64,000 bases of DNA from [Lactobacillus] rogosae (GTDB lineage Bacteria > Bacillota > Clostridia > Lachnospirales > Lachnospiraceae), in contig FONU01000017.1 in NCBI GenBank assembly GCA_900112995.1, positions 1 through 64,000 on the forward strand, written 5' to 3'. Both the position numbers and the translations under genes were made by a program. Numbering within the stretch: position 1 is the stretch's first letter; every line of letters starts with the position of its first letter. The notes beneath the pieces were generated by a model. It ran no database searches. It was not told the DNA's origin and was given only the letters and a program-made list of their open reading frames with translations. This document shows, in pieces, positions 56,241-64,000 of the stretch.

Positions 56241-56399
56241 TATATCATAATTTCTACGTTGCTTTTCCACGCATATGAAGTTTCGAAGAAACTTCTAAGT
56301 GACTACGAAGTAGTCATATTATATCATATTTTTTGTGCAGCTTTTCAGCACATATAAAGTTCCGTAAGGAACTTTTAAGATGAGCACTCTTGTGCTCAT
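56241..56399. repeat. two tandem 79/80-bp units, each with three hairpins
   Basis: Both units begin TATATCAT and contain three stem-loops. The middle is AAGTTTC-GAA-GAAACTT in unit 1 and AAGTTCC-GTAA-GGAACTT in unit 2. The last is TGACTAC-GAA-GTAGTCA in unit 1 and TGAGCAC-TCTT-GTGCTCA in unit 2. Stem bases differ between units yet remain paired, strong evidence for selected RNA or DNA structure. The first stem is weaker (TGTGC/GCACA in unit 2). The orientation is unknown. Confidence 0.8.
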
Positions 56400-56574
56400 T
56401 ATATCATCTATTTTATCATTTAAAGATAATGTTTATATTACAATATATTCTTTAATACAATATTGGATTTATGTCACATAATATAGTTTTATATTACAAA
56501 TACAGTTATATACTGTGATTTCAACATAATTATACTTTTTAATTTCAACAGTATTACTTTTTCTATATAGTTAC

Positions 56575-57321
56575 CTATAATAATTTCAATTCAACTACTG
56601 CATTCATTTTATTATCTGTTTCAAATATGACAAGGCAGTTATAATTATTATCTGTAAGACATTTTATTTTTATGTTATCATTCTGCATAATTTCTTTTTT
56701 ATATTCAATTCTTATATAGTTAAAATCTACATTTTTATAAATATCTTCTGGAACAGCTTCTAATGCTGCTTCCAAATAGCTGACATTATGTAAATGTCCA
56801 TTAATATCAATATCTCTTCTCTGTATTAAATATGGCTTTTCTGTAACCATAATGTTATCTGGCAGATTATCCAAATCAGGAAGCTCTATCTTCTTTATCT
56901 CCTCATCGAATACATTTTTTTCTGTTTCAGTACCGTATATATCGTTCATTTTGTTGTCTAAAATAATAGGTCTGCGTCTTACCAAATCCATATATAGCCA
57001 TCTTGAAGTACCTATTGCACATAACTCACCATTCTGGTCGTATAATTCAAAATCCCTAAATGCACATAGTCTATCAGACTTTCTAGACCATGTGCTTGCA
57101 TCTATATATTCATTGTAAGCTGGTCTTTTAAGGATTTTTATCTTCCAATCCAGCAATACCCACGCCTTTTTATTAATAGCAGATGCCGATACCCCCAATC
57201 CAACCTTATCTGAATGAGAACCAGCAATATCCTCCATAATCGTAACGATTCTTTTGTTGTCTATCTTATTCTCTCTTCCAATATCCTCTAACTCTACTTT
57301 ATATCTTTCTTTATATATCAT
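56575..57321 (-). CDS. acyl-ACP thioesterase
   Basis: It hydrolyses acyl-ACP to free fatty acid. Two hotdog-fold halves are visible in 248 residues, starting RYKVELEDIGRENKID and with the second half near VTEKPYLIQRRDIDINGHLHNVSYLEA, containing the conserved Asn/His region (NGHLHN) of FatA-type enzymes. WSRKSDRLCAFRDFEL is the typical first-domain motif. It is isolated on the minus strand beside the centromere-like region. Confidence 0.88.
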   Translation of the reverse strand: MIYKERYKVELEDIGRENKIDNKRIVTIMEDIAGSHSDKVGLGVSASAINKKAWVLLDWKIKILKRPAYNEYIDASTWSRKSDRLCAFRDFELYDQNGELCAIGTSRWLYMDLVRRRPIILDNKMNDIYGTETEKNVFDEEIKKIELPDLDNLPDNIMVTEKPYLIQRRDIDINGHLHNVSYLEAALEAVPEDIYKNVDFNYIRIEYKKEIMQNDNIKIKCLTDNNYNCLVIFETDNKMNAVVELKLL

Positions 57322-57753
57322 TATCTATATTCCTCAATATATTCATTATATGTTAACTATGTGTATGTTTAAATAAAAGCATATCAGCTGATTAGTATTA
57401 GTTAATTTATATTAATATTTTAGTGATTATCACTTGTTACACCTGTAAATACAAGCTTTAACTATTAGAATTTTTTAGTATTTATTCTAATTATCAACGC
57501 CTAATCTATATGTATTAATGCTCATATTATACATTTAATAATACTTTATTGTTTTACAGTACGGCCGTCTGATGTGTGCTTTATCTAATAATTATTATTG
57601 TTCATCAGCCAATATCTGTTAGTGTTCTTATATTATAAATGTTATGAGTTGAAATATCCATAAAAAATGAATTAAATGTGTGTGGTAGTTACATAATTGC
57701 AAATATAATCTGCAACTATATATGATTATTTAATAATCTAAAAGCAATATAAA

Positions 57754-57769
57754 TGTTTCACGTGGAACT
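57754..57769. other. chromosomal-type parS-like site
   Basis: TGTTTCACGTGGAACT matches the Firmicute chromosomal parS consensus TGTTNCACGTGNAACA at all but the last base. It differs entirely from the TGAACT palindromes nearby. It could recruit the host chromosomal ParB. Confidence 0.6.
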
Positions 57770-57843
57770 TAAAACATTTGTTTGTAATATCGTTACTAAT
57801 TACTATAATTGTATAGATTATATAAGTTTCATTAGTTATAATA

Positions 57844-57895
57844 TTTTAGATTTAATTATATTGTTTTAGATTTAATTATATTGTTTTAGATTTAT
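57844..57895 (+). repeat. 20-bp tandem repeat
   Basis: TTTTAGATTTAATTATATTG occurs twice in succession (57844 and 57864) and starts again at 57884. This is a simple tandem within the centromere-like region. Confidence 0.8.
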
Positions 57896-57957
57896 TATAA
57901 TTAAATATATTATTGATATTATGTATTATTAATCACTTTTCAATAATAGTACTCAAA

Positions 57958-57980
57958 TAAAGTGAACTCAGTTCACTTTA
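57958..57980. promoter_or_regulatory. partition palindrome 1
   Basis: TGAACTCAGTTCA is extended to a 23-bp perfect palindrome by TAAAG / CTTTA arms. It is the longest of the four copies and a likely ParB (centromere) site. Confidence 0.7.
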
Positions 57981-58288
57981 TTATATTCCTTATAATATAT
58001 GTCTTATCAATATGTATAATACCACTTTATGAATTAATTCAATTATATTTAATAATATATTTGCTGTAATTTTTTTATTTATAATTATATATAGATATTA
58101 AAGCATTATCCAATAATCATATATAACAATTAAACTAGATTATTAATATTGATAAACAAATTCAAATTGATAACTTAATATTATGTATGTGCATAATGCT
58201 TTGTTTATATAGAATTATAATTGAATATCAAATATATAATTTGGACATAGAATCCCACCATATAATTCATATAGATAATTTTATTTAT

Positions 58289-58301
58289 TGAACTCAGTTC
58301 A
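58289..58301. promoter_or_regulatory. partition palindrome 2
   Basis: A perfect 13-bp TGAACTCAGTTCA; only the core is palindromic. Confidence 0.7.
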
Positions 58302-58351
58302 CTTTTAGCTGTGTATAATATTATAAATACTCATTTATATCATTATAATTT

Positions 58352-58364
58352 TGAACTCAGTTCA
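58352..58364. promoter_or_regulatory. partition palindrome 3
   Basis: A perfect 13-bp TGAACTCAGTTCA, 63 bp from copy 2 (six helical turns). Confidence 0.7.
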
Positions 58365-58912
58365 TAATTTTTCATAAATCATTTTATTATTTTTGTATTC
58401 TTTCTATTTTATTTATGCGTAAATACTCACTTAATCCATCAATTATATTATGCATATCTATATATGCTTTCTATGTCAGAGTTTTATTATATAGAATCTA
58501 AAAATCCTTAAAATTCTTTATAGCACTATCATTACAATCTATTATTACAATCATTACAATTTGATATCAATGTAAATCATAAAGGAAATGACTATATATT
58601 AATTATAATAATGAATTTATTATTAATTTCATATCTTTCGGCAAAATTGAATTAAGAAATAATTATATAAGAAATAATCTAAGCATATATAATAGATTAC
58701 TACAAAATAATATATATCAAAAATATTAAGTAATTTATTCTTATTTATTATATAAATATACCTTATTATATTTTAAATTTATCTATCAATATTTAGAAAC
58801 CTGTTTACTTATTACATAAAATTATTGGATAATGTTTTAATTTCTATATATAAATGTGAATAAACAAATAACAATAAAAATATTTTAAAATATTTTTCTA
58901 CATTTATAAAAT

Positions 58913-58925
58913 TGAACTGAGTTCA
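58913..58925. promoter_or_regulatory. partition palindrome 4, before the parA promoter
   Basis: TGAACTGAGTTCA, with C to G at the centre, lies 45 bp before the parA -35 box. Its position suggests it also acts as an operator for parAB autoregulation. Confidence 0.7.
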
Positions 58926-58970
58926 CAAAAAAACTCAACATAAATATTTTTAAATAATGTAACTTTTATA

Positions 58971-58998
58971 TTGATAAAACGTAATTTTGTTGTATAAT
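58971..58998 (+). promoter_or_regulatory. parAB promoter
   Basis: TTGATA and TATAAT are spaced 16 bp apart, 31 bp before the parA ATG; GAAAGAAGG is the ribosome site. Confidence 0.65.
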
Positions 58999-59029
58999 AA
59001 AATTAGATTTTAATGAAAGAAGGTCAATA

Positions 59030-59860
59030 ATGAGCGAAGTAATAAGTTTAATTAACGAAAAGGGGGGTGTTGGAAAATCATCCTCAGCCATAACAATTGC
59101 TCAGATTTTATCTATTTCTGGCTATTCTATATTATTGATAGACTTAGATCCACAGATGAATACAAGTAAAATGTTTGGCAAAAGTGAAGAAGGTAAGGAT
59201 ATTGACTATGAACAGCTGTTTTGTAGTAAATTTGATGATAAAGCTACTGTTATGAATTACATTTCTACAACAGACTATGAAAATATATCTATACTTTGTG
59301 CCTCAAGAGAATTAAACAATCTTATATATAAAATATACGATGAGAGTAAAGAATCTAATGTAGAATTATGTTTTAAACATAATCTTAGTCTATTAAAGGA
59401 TGATTACGACTATATTATAATAGACAACTCACCTTTTAAATCATACCTTACAACATGTGCTATGTGTGCCAGCAATAAAATCATCACACCTATATGTGTT
59501 GATAATTTTTCATATGATGGTTTAATGTCACTTTTTGATACGATTGAAGATCTCAATGCTAAATATGCACTTTCTATTGAATTTGCAGGTATGTTTATGA
59601 CCAGAGTGGCAGGAAGAACAACCTTATATAAACAAATGTTTGAAAGTTATGAGAATATGTTTGGTGACAAATTCCTTCCTGTGTCAATAAGAAATTGCAT
59701 TGCCGTCAATGAATCTAATACATTGTTTGAACCATTACTCACATATGATAAGAGAAGCACCGCAGCTCAAGATTACATAGAATTAGTTAATTATCTTGGA
59801 CTTATGGATAATAAACATTACAGAGAATTAGCAAAATATCTTAAAGGAGAGAAGAAATAA
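59030..59860 (+). CDS. parA: ParA-family partition ATPase
   Basis: It is a Walker-type partition ATPase of 276 residues. It begins MSEVISLINEKGGVGKSS with the deviant Walker A KGGVGKS (residues 11-17). It has LIDLDPQMN (Walker A' Asp) and YIIIDNSP (Walker B). No N-terminal DNA-binding domain is seen, so it is a type Ib-like size, or autoregulation depends on ParB. The stop overlaps the parB ATG (TAATG). Confidence 0.93.
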   Translation: MSEVISLINEKGGVGKSSSAITIAQILSISGYSILLIDLDPQMNTSKMFGKSEEGKDIDYEQLFCSKFDDKATVMNYISTTDYENISILCASRELNNLIYKIYDESKESNVELCFKHNLSLLKDDYDYIIIDNSPFKSYLTTCAMCASNKIITPICVDNFSYDGLMSLFDTIEDLNAKYALSIEFAGMFMTRVAGRTTLYKQMFESYENMFGDKFLPVSIRNCIAVNESNTLFEPLLTYDKRSTAAQDYIELVNYLGLMDNKHYRELAKYLKGEKK

Positions 59861-61065
59861 TGGCTAAGAAATCATTTACTGCTGGTGGTACTAAGACAGG
59901 TATCCTTAATTCTGACGGTGGAGAAAAACTTAAAGAAATTCAGGCAAAGACACAATACAATTTTAAATATATTCCTAAAGATAAAATTGTATCTAACCCT
60001 AAAAATGAAATGTATGCGCAGGATGGCATTAATGCACTCAAAGAAAGTATACTTGTTAACGGTCTAAGACACAATTTATCTGTATTATATGATTCTGACA
60101 AAGATATATATCGTCTTATCTCTGGTGAAAGAAGATATCACGCCATATCAGAAATGGATGAAAAGGATTACCAGACACTTTTTCCTGCTGGAATTCCCTG
60201 CAAAGTTGAAAAGTCTGATATTACTGAAATTGACGAAGAAATTATGCTTATCTCAGCCAACCACGATGTAAGAGAATCTTCAATGGAAGTTAAAAGATGG
60301 GAAGTAAGCCGTTTAAAAGAACTTTATGAAGCTAAAAAGTTAAACGGCGAAATAAAAAATATCAATGCAGAGATTGCCAAACAGCTTAATATATCAGAAA
60401 GACAAGCCCGCAAATATACAACAGCAGAAAAGCTTATTCCTGAATTAAGTGAATTACTCAATAACAATGGCATAGATCTTAACCAGGCTGATAAGTTTGG
60501 TAAGCTTGATGAGGATGCACAGAAGAGTATATTAAATATTCTTCAAAAAAATGGCAACATTGAAAATGCAGAATTTCAATCTATCAAGAAGATATCTGAA
60601 GAACGTGCTAAAGAAGCTGCCAAATATAAGCAGGAATTAGAAGAAGTAACCAGAGAGCTTAACAAAAAGAATGAAACTTTAGAAATTCTTGAAAATAAAA
60701 TAAATGAAATTTCTACAAATACTGATAAATCCAATTCCAAAATAGATATTGAAGAGGAACTTCGATATATGACTGAGGCTAAGAACAAAGCTGAAAAGGA
60801 AAAGGCACGTCTTGAAAGTAATATGGAAAAGATGAAGCAGCAGCAACGTGAGAAAGAACAACGCAAGACAACAATTTCAGATAACGAATTAAAAAGAATA
60901 TCTTCAATTGCTAAAACAGAACAGGCACTTGCATTATTTGAATCAAACTTTGATATCATTAAGAATAACAAGTCTATTATAAAAAATGATACTGATTTAA
61001 AAATAAGAGTAGAAATTTTAAATCAAAGATTAACTGATTTTATTAATTCACTAACCAATAATTAA
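59860..61065 (+). CDS. parB: ParB-family centromere-binding protein
   Basis: The 401-residue protein has the ParB N-terminal box IPKDKIVSNPKN, then ALKESILVNGLRHNL and SGERRYHAI, the CTP-binding arginine motif. A helix-turn-helix follows around NAEIAKQLNISERQARKY (about 170-190). From about residue 245 there is a long predicted coiled coil (KQELEEVTRELNKKNETLE) that is much longer than in chromosomal ParB. It probably binds the TGAACT palindromes and spreads on DNA. Confidence 0.92.
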   Translation: MAKKSFTAGGTKTGILNSDGGEKLKEIQAKTQYNFKYIPKDKIVSNPKNEMYAQDGINALKESILVNGLRHNLSVLYDSDKDIYRLISGERRYHAISEMDEKDYQTLFPAGIPCKVEKSDITEIDEEIMLISANHDVRESSMEVKRWEVSRLKELYEAKKLNGEIKNINAEIAKQLNISERQARKYTTAEKLIPELSELLNNNGIDLNQADKFGKLDEDAQKSILNILQKNGNIENAEFQSIKKISEERAKEAAKYKQELEEVTRELNKKNETLEILENKINEISTNTDKSNSKIDIEEELRYMTEAKNKAEKEKARLESNMEKMKQQQREKEQRKTTISDNELKRISSIAKTEQALALFESNFDIIKNNKSIIKNDTDLKIRVEILNQRLTDFINSLTNN

Positions 61066-61074
61066 TATATTATG

Positions 61075-61111
61075 TCCCCAATTCTAATAATATTAACATT
61101 GGAGTTGGGGA
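61075..61111 (+). terminator. parB terminator
   Basis: TCCCCAATTCTAAT pairs with ATTGGAGTTGGGGA using two G-T pairs, but only a weak T-rich tail follows. Confidence 0.6.
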
Positions 61112-61147
61112 TATATTATTATTATTATTAATCATAATCATATAAAT

Positions 61148-61193
61148 ATCTATCTATCTATCTATCTATTTATTTATCTATTTATCTATCTAT
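61148..61193. repeat. TATC/TATT microsatellite
   Basis: About eleven tetranucleotide TATC units with TATT variants occur in the intergenic region. Units of this kind can vary in length by slippage. Confidence 0.85.
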
Positions 61194-61666
61194 ATCCATA
61201 TTAATATATACAACAATACATATATTTAACATATATTGATAAATTAAATTAACATAGACACAGTATTTATAAGGCTTTCAACAATTTTTTATAGTTCATT
61301 AGTTACTAATTCAAAGTCGGATAATTTTTTTTGAAGAATAATTTTTTTATAAACAAGTCTATTAATTATTATTCTGGTCTATTATTTTCATAAAATGTCT
61401 TTTTAATAATTATTATAGTCGAAAAGGATAAAAAAAAGGTTGAAAAGTTTCCATATGTTAATAAATCTTCAATATAAATGTTATCAAAATTTGTTAAATT
61501 AGTATTTTAATTATATATTAAATAAATTATAAAAGGAATCATTCATAAAAATTGAAAAAAAGAAAATAAAAAAAATGAGCAGCCTGCTTTTTTATTAAAA
61601 TTAATTAAGAATATCACATATATTGATATAAAAATCGAATACAAGACACGAAAATAAGACTGCTTT

Positions 61667-62845
61667 TTAAGCAGCCTTTTTTAATTTACTAACATTAGCA
61701 CGAATTATCGTTGATACAAGACCAGGAATATTTTTTATGGATCGTTCATACACTATATATTGTCTATAGATATCTGCTAACGCATACATTAATAAATCGA
61801 AAGAGTAGTGAACAGCAATATTTGCTAAATCCTCCAAATCAAGTTTACTGATTTTAATCAATTTATAATTTGATATATTAGTGTCTATATTAATAAATTC
61901 TCTAAAACGTACAGGTGGAATATCACCTGAGTTAATGTTAGGAATTACTGTATTAAAATCATTAATAAATGACTTTAACCGGTCAATATTTTCTTCTAAT
62001 AGAATTTGTTTTTGCTTCTTAGCAATATATCTTGAAGAAATCTCAAATCTTATGATATTATCATTAATAGTGACATTAAAAATATCAGCATCTGAATTAG
62101 ACATATGTTGTTTTATAATGCAAGGCTTGCAATACTTAGGAAGCATATGTCTTATTTCAGATATTGATTTGTGATCCACGCTTGCCTGACCCTTAAGATT
62201 AGAACTATCAAGGTTGATAAGCTCACGCAAGTAAATTCTTAATGTTACAATTGAATTAATATCAAAAAGTTTAGTAATTAATTCCTTAGAAAGCACTAAA
62301 AATCCCCTGCCGTTTTTGTTAGCAGGAAGGTAATAATTCTCATAATCATTGATAAGCAATGAAATAATAGATGATGAAGTTTTGGAATATGATATATAAG
62401 TATAAGATGATAATATGTCAAGATTATTCCAAATCGTCTTTATGTTGCATTTAAGAATAGATGCCAATTCTTTGATATTAATTTCTTTTATAATCCCAAA
62501 ACGATCCGGATGATAAAAATGTAATAACATAAATAGCTTAAGTGCATTTGATTTTAACATAGGTCTATAGCCATAACGATTTTTTTCATTATGATATATC
62601 TTTTTAGTTACGTTCTTAGTTGTGAGAATTCTATGTGGACAATTGTTACAATTATCAATAGCCATTTTGTAGATATCATTATCGCTGGAGAAGGATTCGA
62701 TAATTGCTTTATATTTACAAGTAGAGCAGTTATCATTTGAGTAATCGGTAACTTCAACAGAAGAATCAATAATTGTTGTGTAATTTTGCTGAATACCAAG
62801 AGCCTGAATTAATACAGCTTTGCCTATATTTGTAAAATTATCCAA
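61667..62845 (-). CDS. rep: putative replication initiator
   Basis: I do not recognise a named family; the assignment rests on place and layout. The 392-residue product begins LDNFTNIGKAV from a TTG codon, with AAAGGAGGTGGG upstream; the GTG three codons earlier overlaps that ribosome site. Two CxxC clusters, CSTCK and CNNCPH, lie near residues 38-70. A winged-helix-like segment follows: NIKELASILKCNIKTIWNNL. The gene abuts an iteron and DnaA-box region, as plasmid initiators do. The basic C-terminus includes ANVSKLKKAA. Confidence 0.65.
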   Translation of the reverse strand: MDNFTNIGKAVLIQALGIQQNYTTIIDSSVEVTDYSNDNCSTCKYKAIIESFSSDNDIYKMAIDNCNNCPHRILTTKNVTKKIYHNEKNRYGYRPMLKSNALKLFMLLHFYHPDRFGIIKEINIKELASILKCNIKTIWNNLDILSSYTYISYSKTSSSIISLLINDYENYYLPANKNGRGFLVLSKELITKLFDINSIVTLRIYLRELINLDSSNLKGQASVDHKSISEIRHMLPKYCKPCIIKQHMSNSDADIFNVTINDNIIRFEISSRYIAKKQKQILLEENIDRLKSFINDFNTVIPNINSGDIPPVRFREFINIDTNISNYKLIKISKLDLEDLANIAVHYSFDLLMYALADIYRQYIVYERSIKNIPGLVSTIIRANVSKLKKAA

Positions 62846-62903
62846 AATTCCCACCTCCTTTTTATGGATAATTTAACAATATTATCAAATAAAATCAAAT
62901 TCT

Positions 62904-63360
62904 TGTTTTTACTCAAAATTTATCCACATAAGTGTATTTTTTAACTTGTTTTACTCTAAAATTGTCTACTTATCCACAAAATCAAAGTGTTTTACTCTAA
63001 AATTATCTACTTAATTTAATAAAATTTTTTTTGTAGAAGTCAAAATAAATATTTTGTGGATTTTACTACTTTTTTATCTACATATAGTTAACAGCTATCC
63101 ACATAGGGTAGTGGTATTTTAAGGAAAATCAGTATTTAAGCCCAAAATGTAGACATTGTGGATAAAATTTCAAAAAAAAAATGTAGAAAAAGTATTTATA
63201 TACAATATATAAATATATAAATAGAATAGAAAATTGGAGAAAAATCAATAAAAAAATGATATTTTACTCCAAAAATATCTACTTTTTAAAAATTTACTCT
63301 AAAAATATCTACATTGAAAAATAAAAACTAAGTTTTTTACTCTAAAAATATCTACATAAA
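62904..63360. other. origin: iteron array and DnaA boxes
   Basis: Seven direct repeats fit TTTTACTCTAAAA then TATCTACA (starts near 62906, 62949, 62989, 63061, 63263, 63294 and 63336). Some end in TTATCCACA instead. Perfect DnaA boxes TTATCCACA are at 62920-62928 and 62970-62978, and its complement TGTGGATAA at 63157-63165; CTATCCACA is at 63095-63103. The repeats are the likely initiator-binding iterons and the intervening AT-rich stretches the unwinding region. Confidence 0.8.
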
Positions 63361-63751
63361 TTTAACATATTATTTAAAAAATGCTGCTAGAAACAGTAAA
63401 ATTGTAATAAAAAAATAACAAATGCCTATTTTAAGGGATATATAAAAGATTTATCTGATAAAAATAAAAAAAACACGACAAAACTTAAAGAAATACAGAT
63501 AATTAAGTAAATAAAAAAAGTACAATAAAATTTTCTTAGTTATCAATTAATTATCTACACTTTAATTATGATGATAAATATGTAGACATTTATAGTTTCT
63601 GATTTGATTAAAATAGAGTGGCAGGCAAGTAATTATTCTATCTATCCACTACACCATCTGGCATACGGTTTCAGACAAAGGCAGTTCTTTGCATTGCACA
63701 TATTTTCAAAAGGAACTAGGAGAATGTATGCTATAAAATTTACGGAGCTTC
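63361..63751. other. AT-rich origin-flanking DNA
   Basis: No convincing gene is present. TATCTACA-like sequences occur at about 63550 and GTAGACATT at about 63580, so the iteron region may extend in degenerate form. Confidence 0.4.
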
Positions 63752-63826
63752 TTATGTGAGACTTACAGTGTACAAAAGGAACTTCATAGGGCTTACATAA
63801 GAGCTCTCTGTAAGGCTCACATAAAA
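63752..63826. repeat. inverted repeat with TTATGTGAG-CTTACAG arms
   Basis: TTATGTGAGACTTACAG pairs with CTGTAAGGCTCACATAA (one mismatch). An internal GGCTTACATAA resembles one arm. It lies next to the terminator of the window-edge gene. Confidence 0.65.
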
Positions 63827-63851
63827 AAGCCGTATGTAAAAACATACGGCA
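63823..63851 (-). terminator. terminator of the right-edge gene
   Basis: GCCGTATGT pairs perfectly with ACATACGGC around a five-base loop, and a T-run follows on the minus strand, 34 bp beyond the partial gene's stop. Confidence 0.85.
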
Positions 63852-63884
63852 AATAATTATAATAAAAAATCCCTATTTCGTCTA

Positions 63885-64000
63885 TTAATGAGCATTGTCT
63901 ATCATCTTAGTTTTATCAAAATTCAAATCCTGAATTTCAGCTTCCGATAATGGAAGGAAGTTAATAATAAATACACCATTTTTTAATTCAAAGCTATCGA
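63885..64000 (-). CDS. 3' end of a gene cut by the window edge
   Basis: The minus strand reads DSFELKNGVFIINFLPLSEA, EIQDLNFDKTKMIDNAH then TAA, followed by the strong terminator above. The protein is unidentified. Its start is outside the window. Confidence 0.65.
   Translation of the reverse strand, partial: DSFELKNGVFIINFLPLSEAEIQDLNFDKTKMIDNAH

Larger units (their letters stand above)
57322..59029. other. 1.7-kb AT-rich centromere-like region
   Basis: No open frame of significance exists here. The stretch is strongly AT rich and has one chromosomal-type parS (57754-57769), a 20-bp tandem repeat (57844-57895) and four TGAACTNAGTTCA palindromes. It precedes parAB, so it is likely the partition centromere. 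Confidence 0.75.
61066..61666. other. 600-bp AT-rich region between parB and rep
   Basis: Apart from a terminator-like hairpin (61075-61111) and a TATC microsatellite, this DNA shows no gene. It separates parB from the convergent initiator gene. Confidence 0.6.

Noticed and set aside
63642-63845. A 67-codon minus-strand open frame
   Set aside because: It runs through an inverted repeat and the terminator, has no ribosome site and resembles no protein.

Overview
The window looks like a low-GC Lachnospiraceae (Clostridia) replicon, probably a megaplasmid or secondary chromosome. Gene content supports the lineage: a serine dehydratase of the Firmicute two-subunit type, DUF4317 and DUF5662 proteins, two small alarmone synthetases and many zinc-ribbon membrane proteins. 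The right end carries a plasmid-type ParA/ParB pair, repeated palindromes, an iteron array with DnaA boxes and a putative initiator. The host cannot be named from sequence alone. Lachnospira (Eubacterium) eligens, whose type strain is known to carry a very large plasmid, is one compatible candidate.

Region 1 (1-16.5 kb) is an accessory, partly decayed stress and envelope island. It holds FtsH, a bile-salt/penicillin hydrolase, a PgsA-like phosphatidyltransferase, a FUSC-family exporter, a two-component system, two phospholipase-D/cardiolipin-synthase proteins, MarR plus citrate synthase, and a small alarmone synthetase. Gene fragments (cls tail, hydrolase tail, ftsH tail, IS4 transposase, XRE N-terminus, an RpoA-CTD-like gene with an internal stop) show repeated duplication and deletion. 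The ftsH and hydrolase genes look richer in G+C than the rest of the window.

Region 2 (16.7-32.7 kb) is metabolic and sensory: a Gfo/Idh/MocA oxidoreductase, D-lactate dehydrogenase, a MarR and TauE pair, DUF2798, a BMP-type binding protein coupled to a giant HD-GYP receptor, a GH13 glucosidase and a potABCD polyamine transporter. Several of these genes have elaborate hairpin leaders.

Region 3 (32.9-53.6 kb) has a four-gene operon of zinc-ribbon and single-pass membrane proteins that I do not recognise, TcdA, an ABC exporter with its own two-component system, an EAL protein, a second small alarmone synthetase, polyphosphate kinase overlapping phosphofructokinase, DUF4317 and a chemoreceptor. 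Upstream of the chemoreceptor is a promoter-to-terminator unit that looks like an undescribed small RNA or attenuator.

Region 4 (54-64 kb) has serine dehydratase, an acyl-ACP thioesterase and the replication/partition block. About 1.7 kb of AT-rich centromere-like DNA contains four TGAACTNAGTTCA palindromes and one near-perfect chromosomal-type parS. It is followed by parA, parB, the initiator and an origin with about seven iterons and three perfect DnaA boxes. The most novel signals are the repeated structured leader elements (around 18.9, 33.3 and 49.8 kb; 19.7 kb; 56.2 kb), the four-gene zinc-ribbon operon, the 53.8 kb RNA candidate, and two 11-bp-phased operator types.
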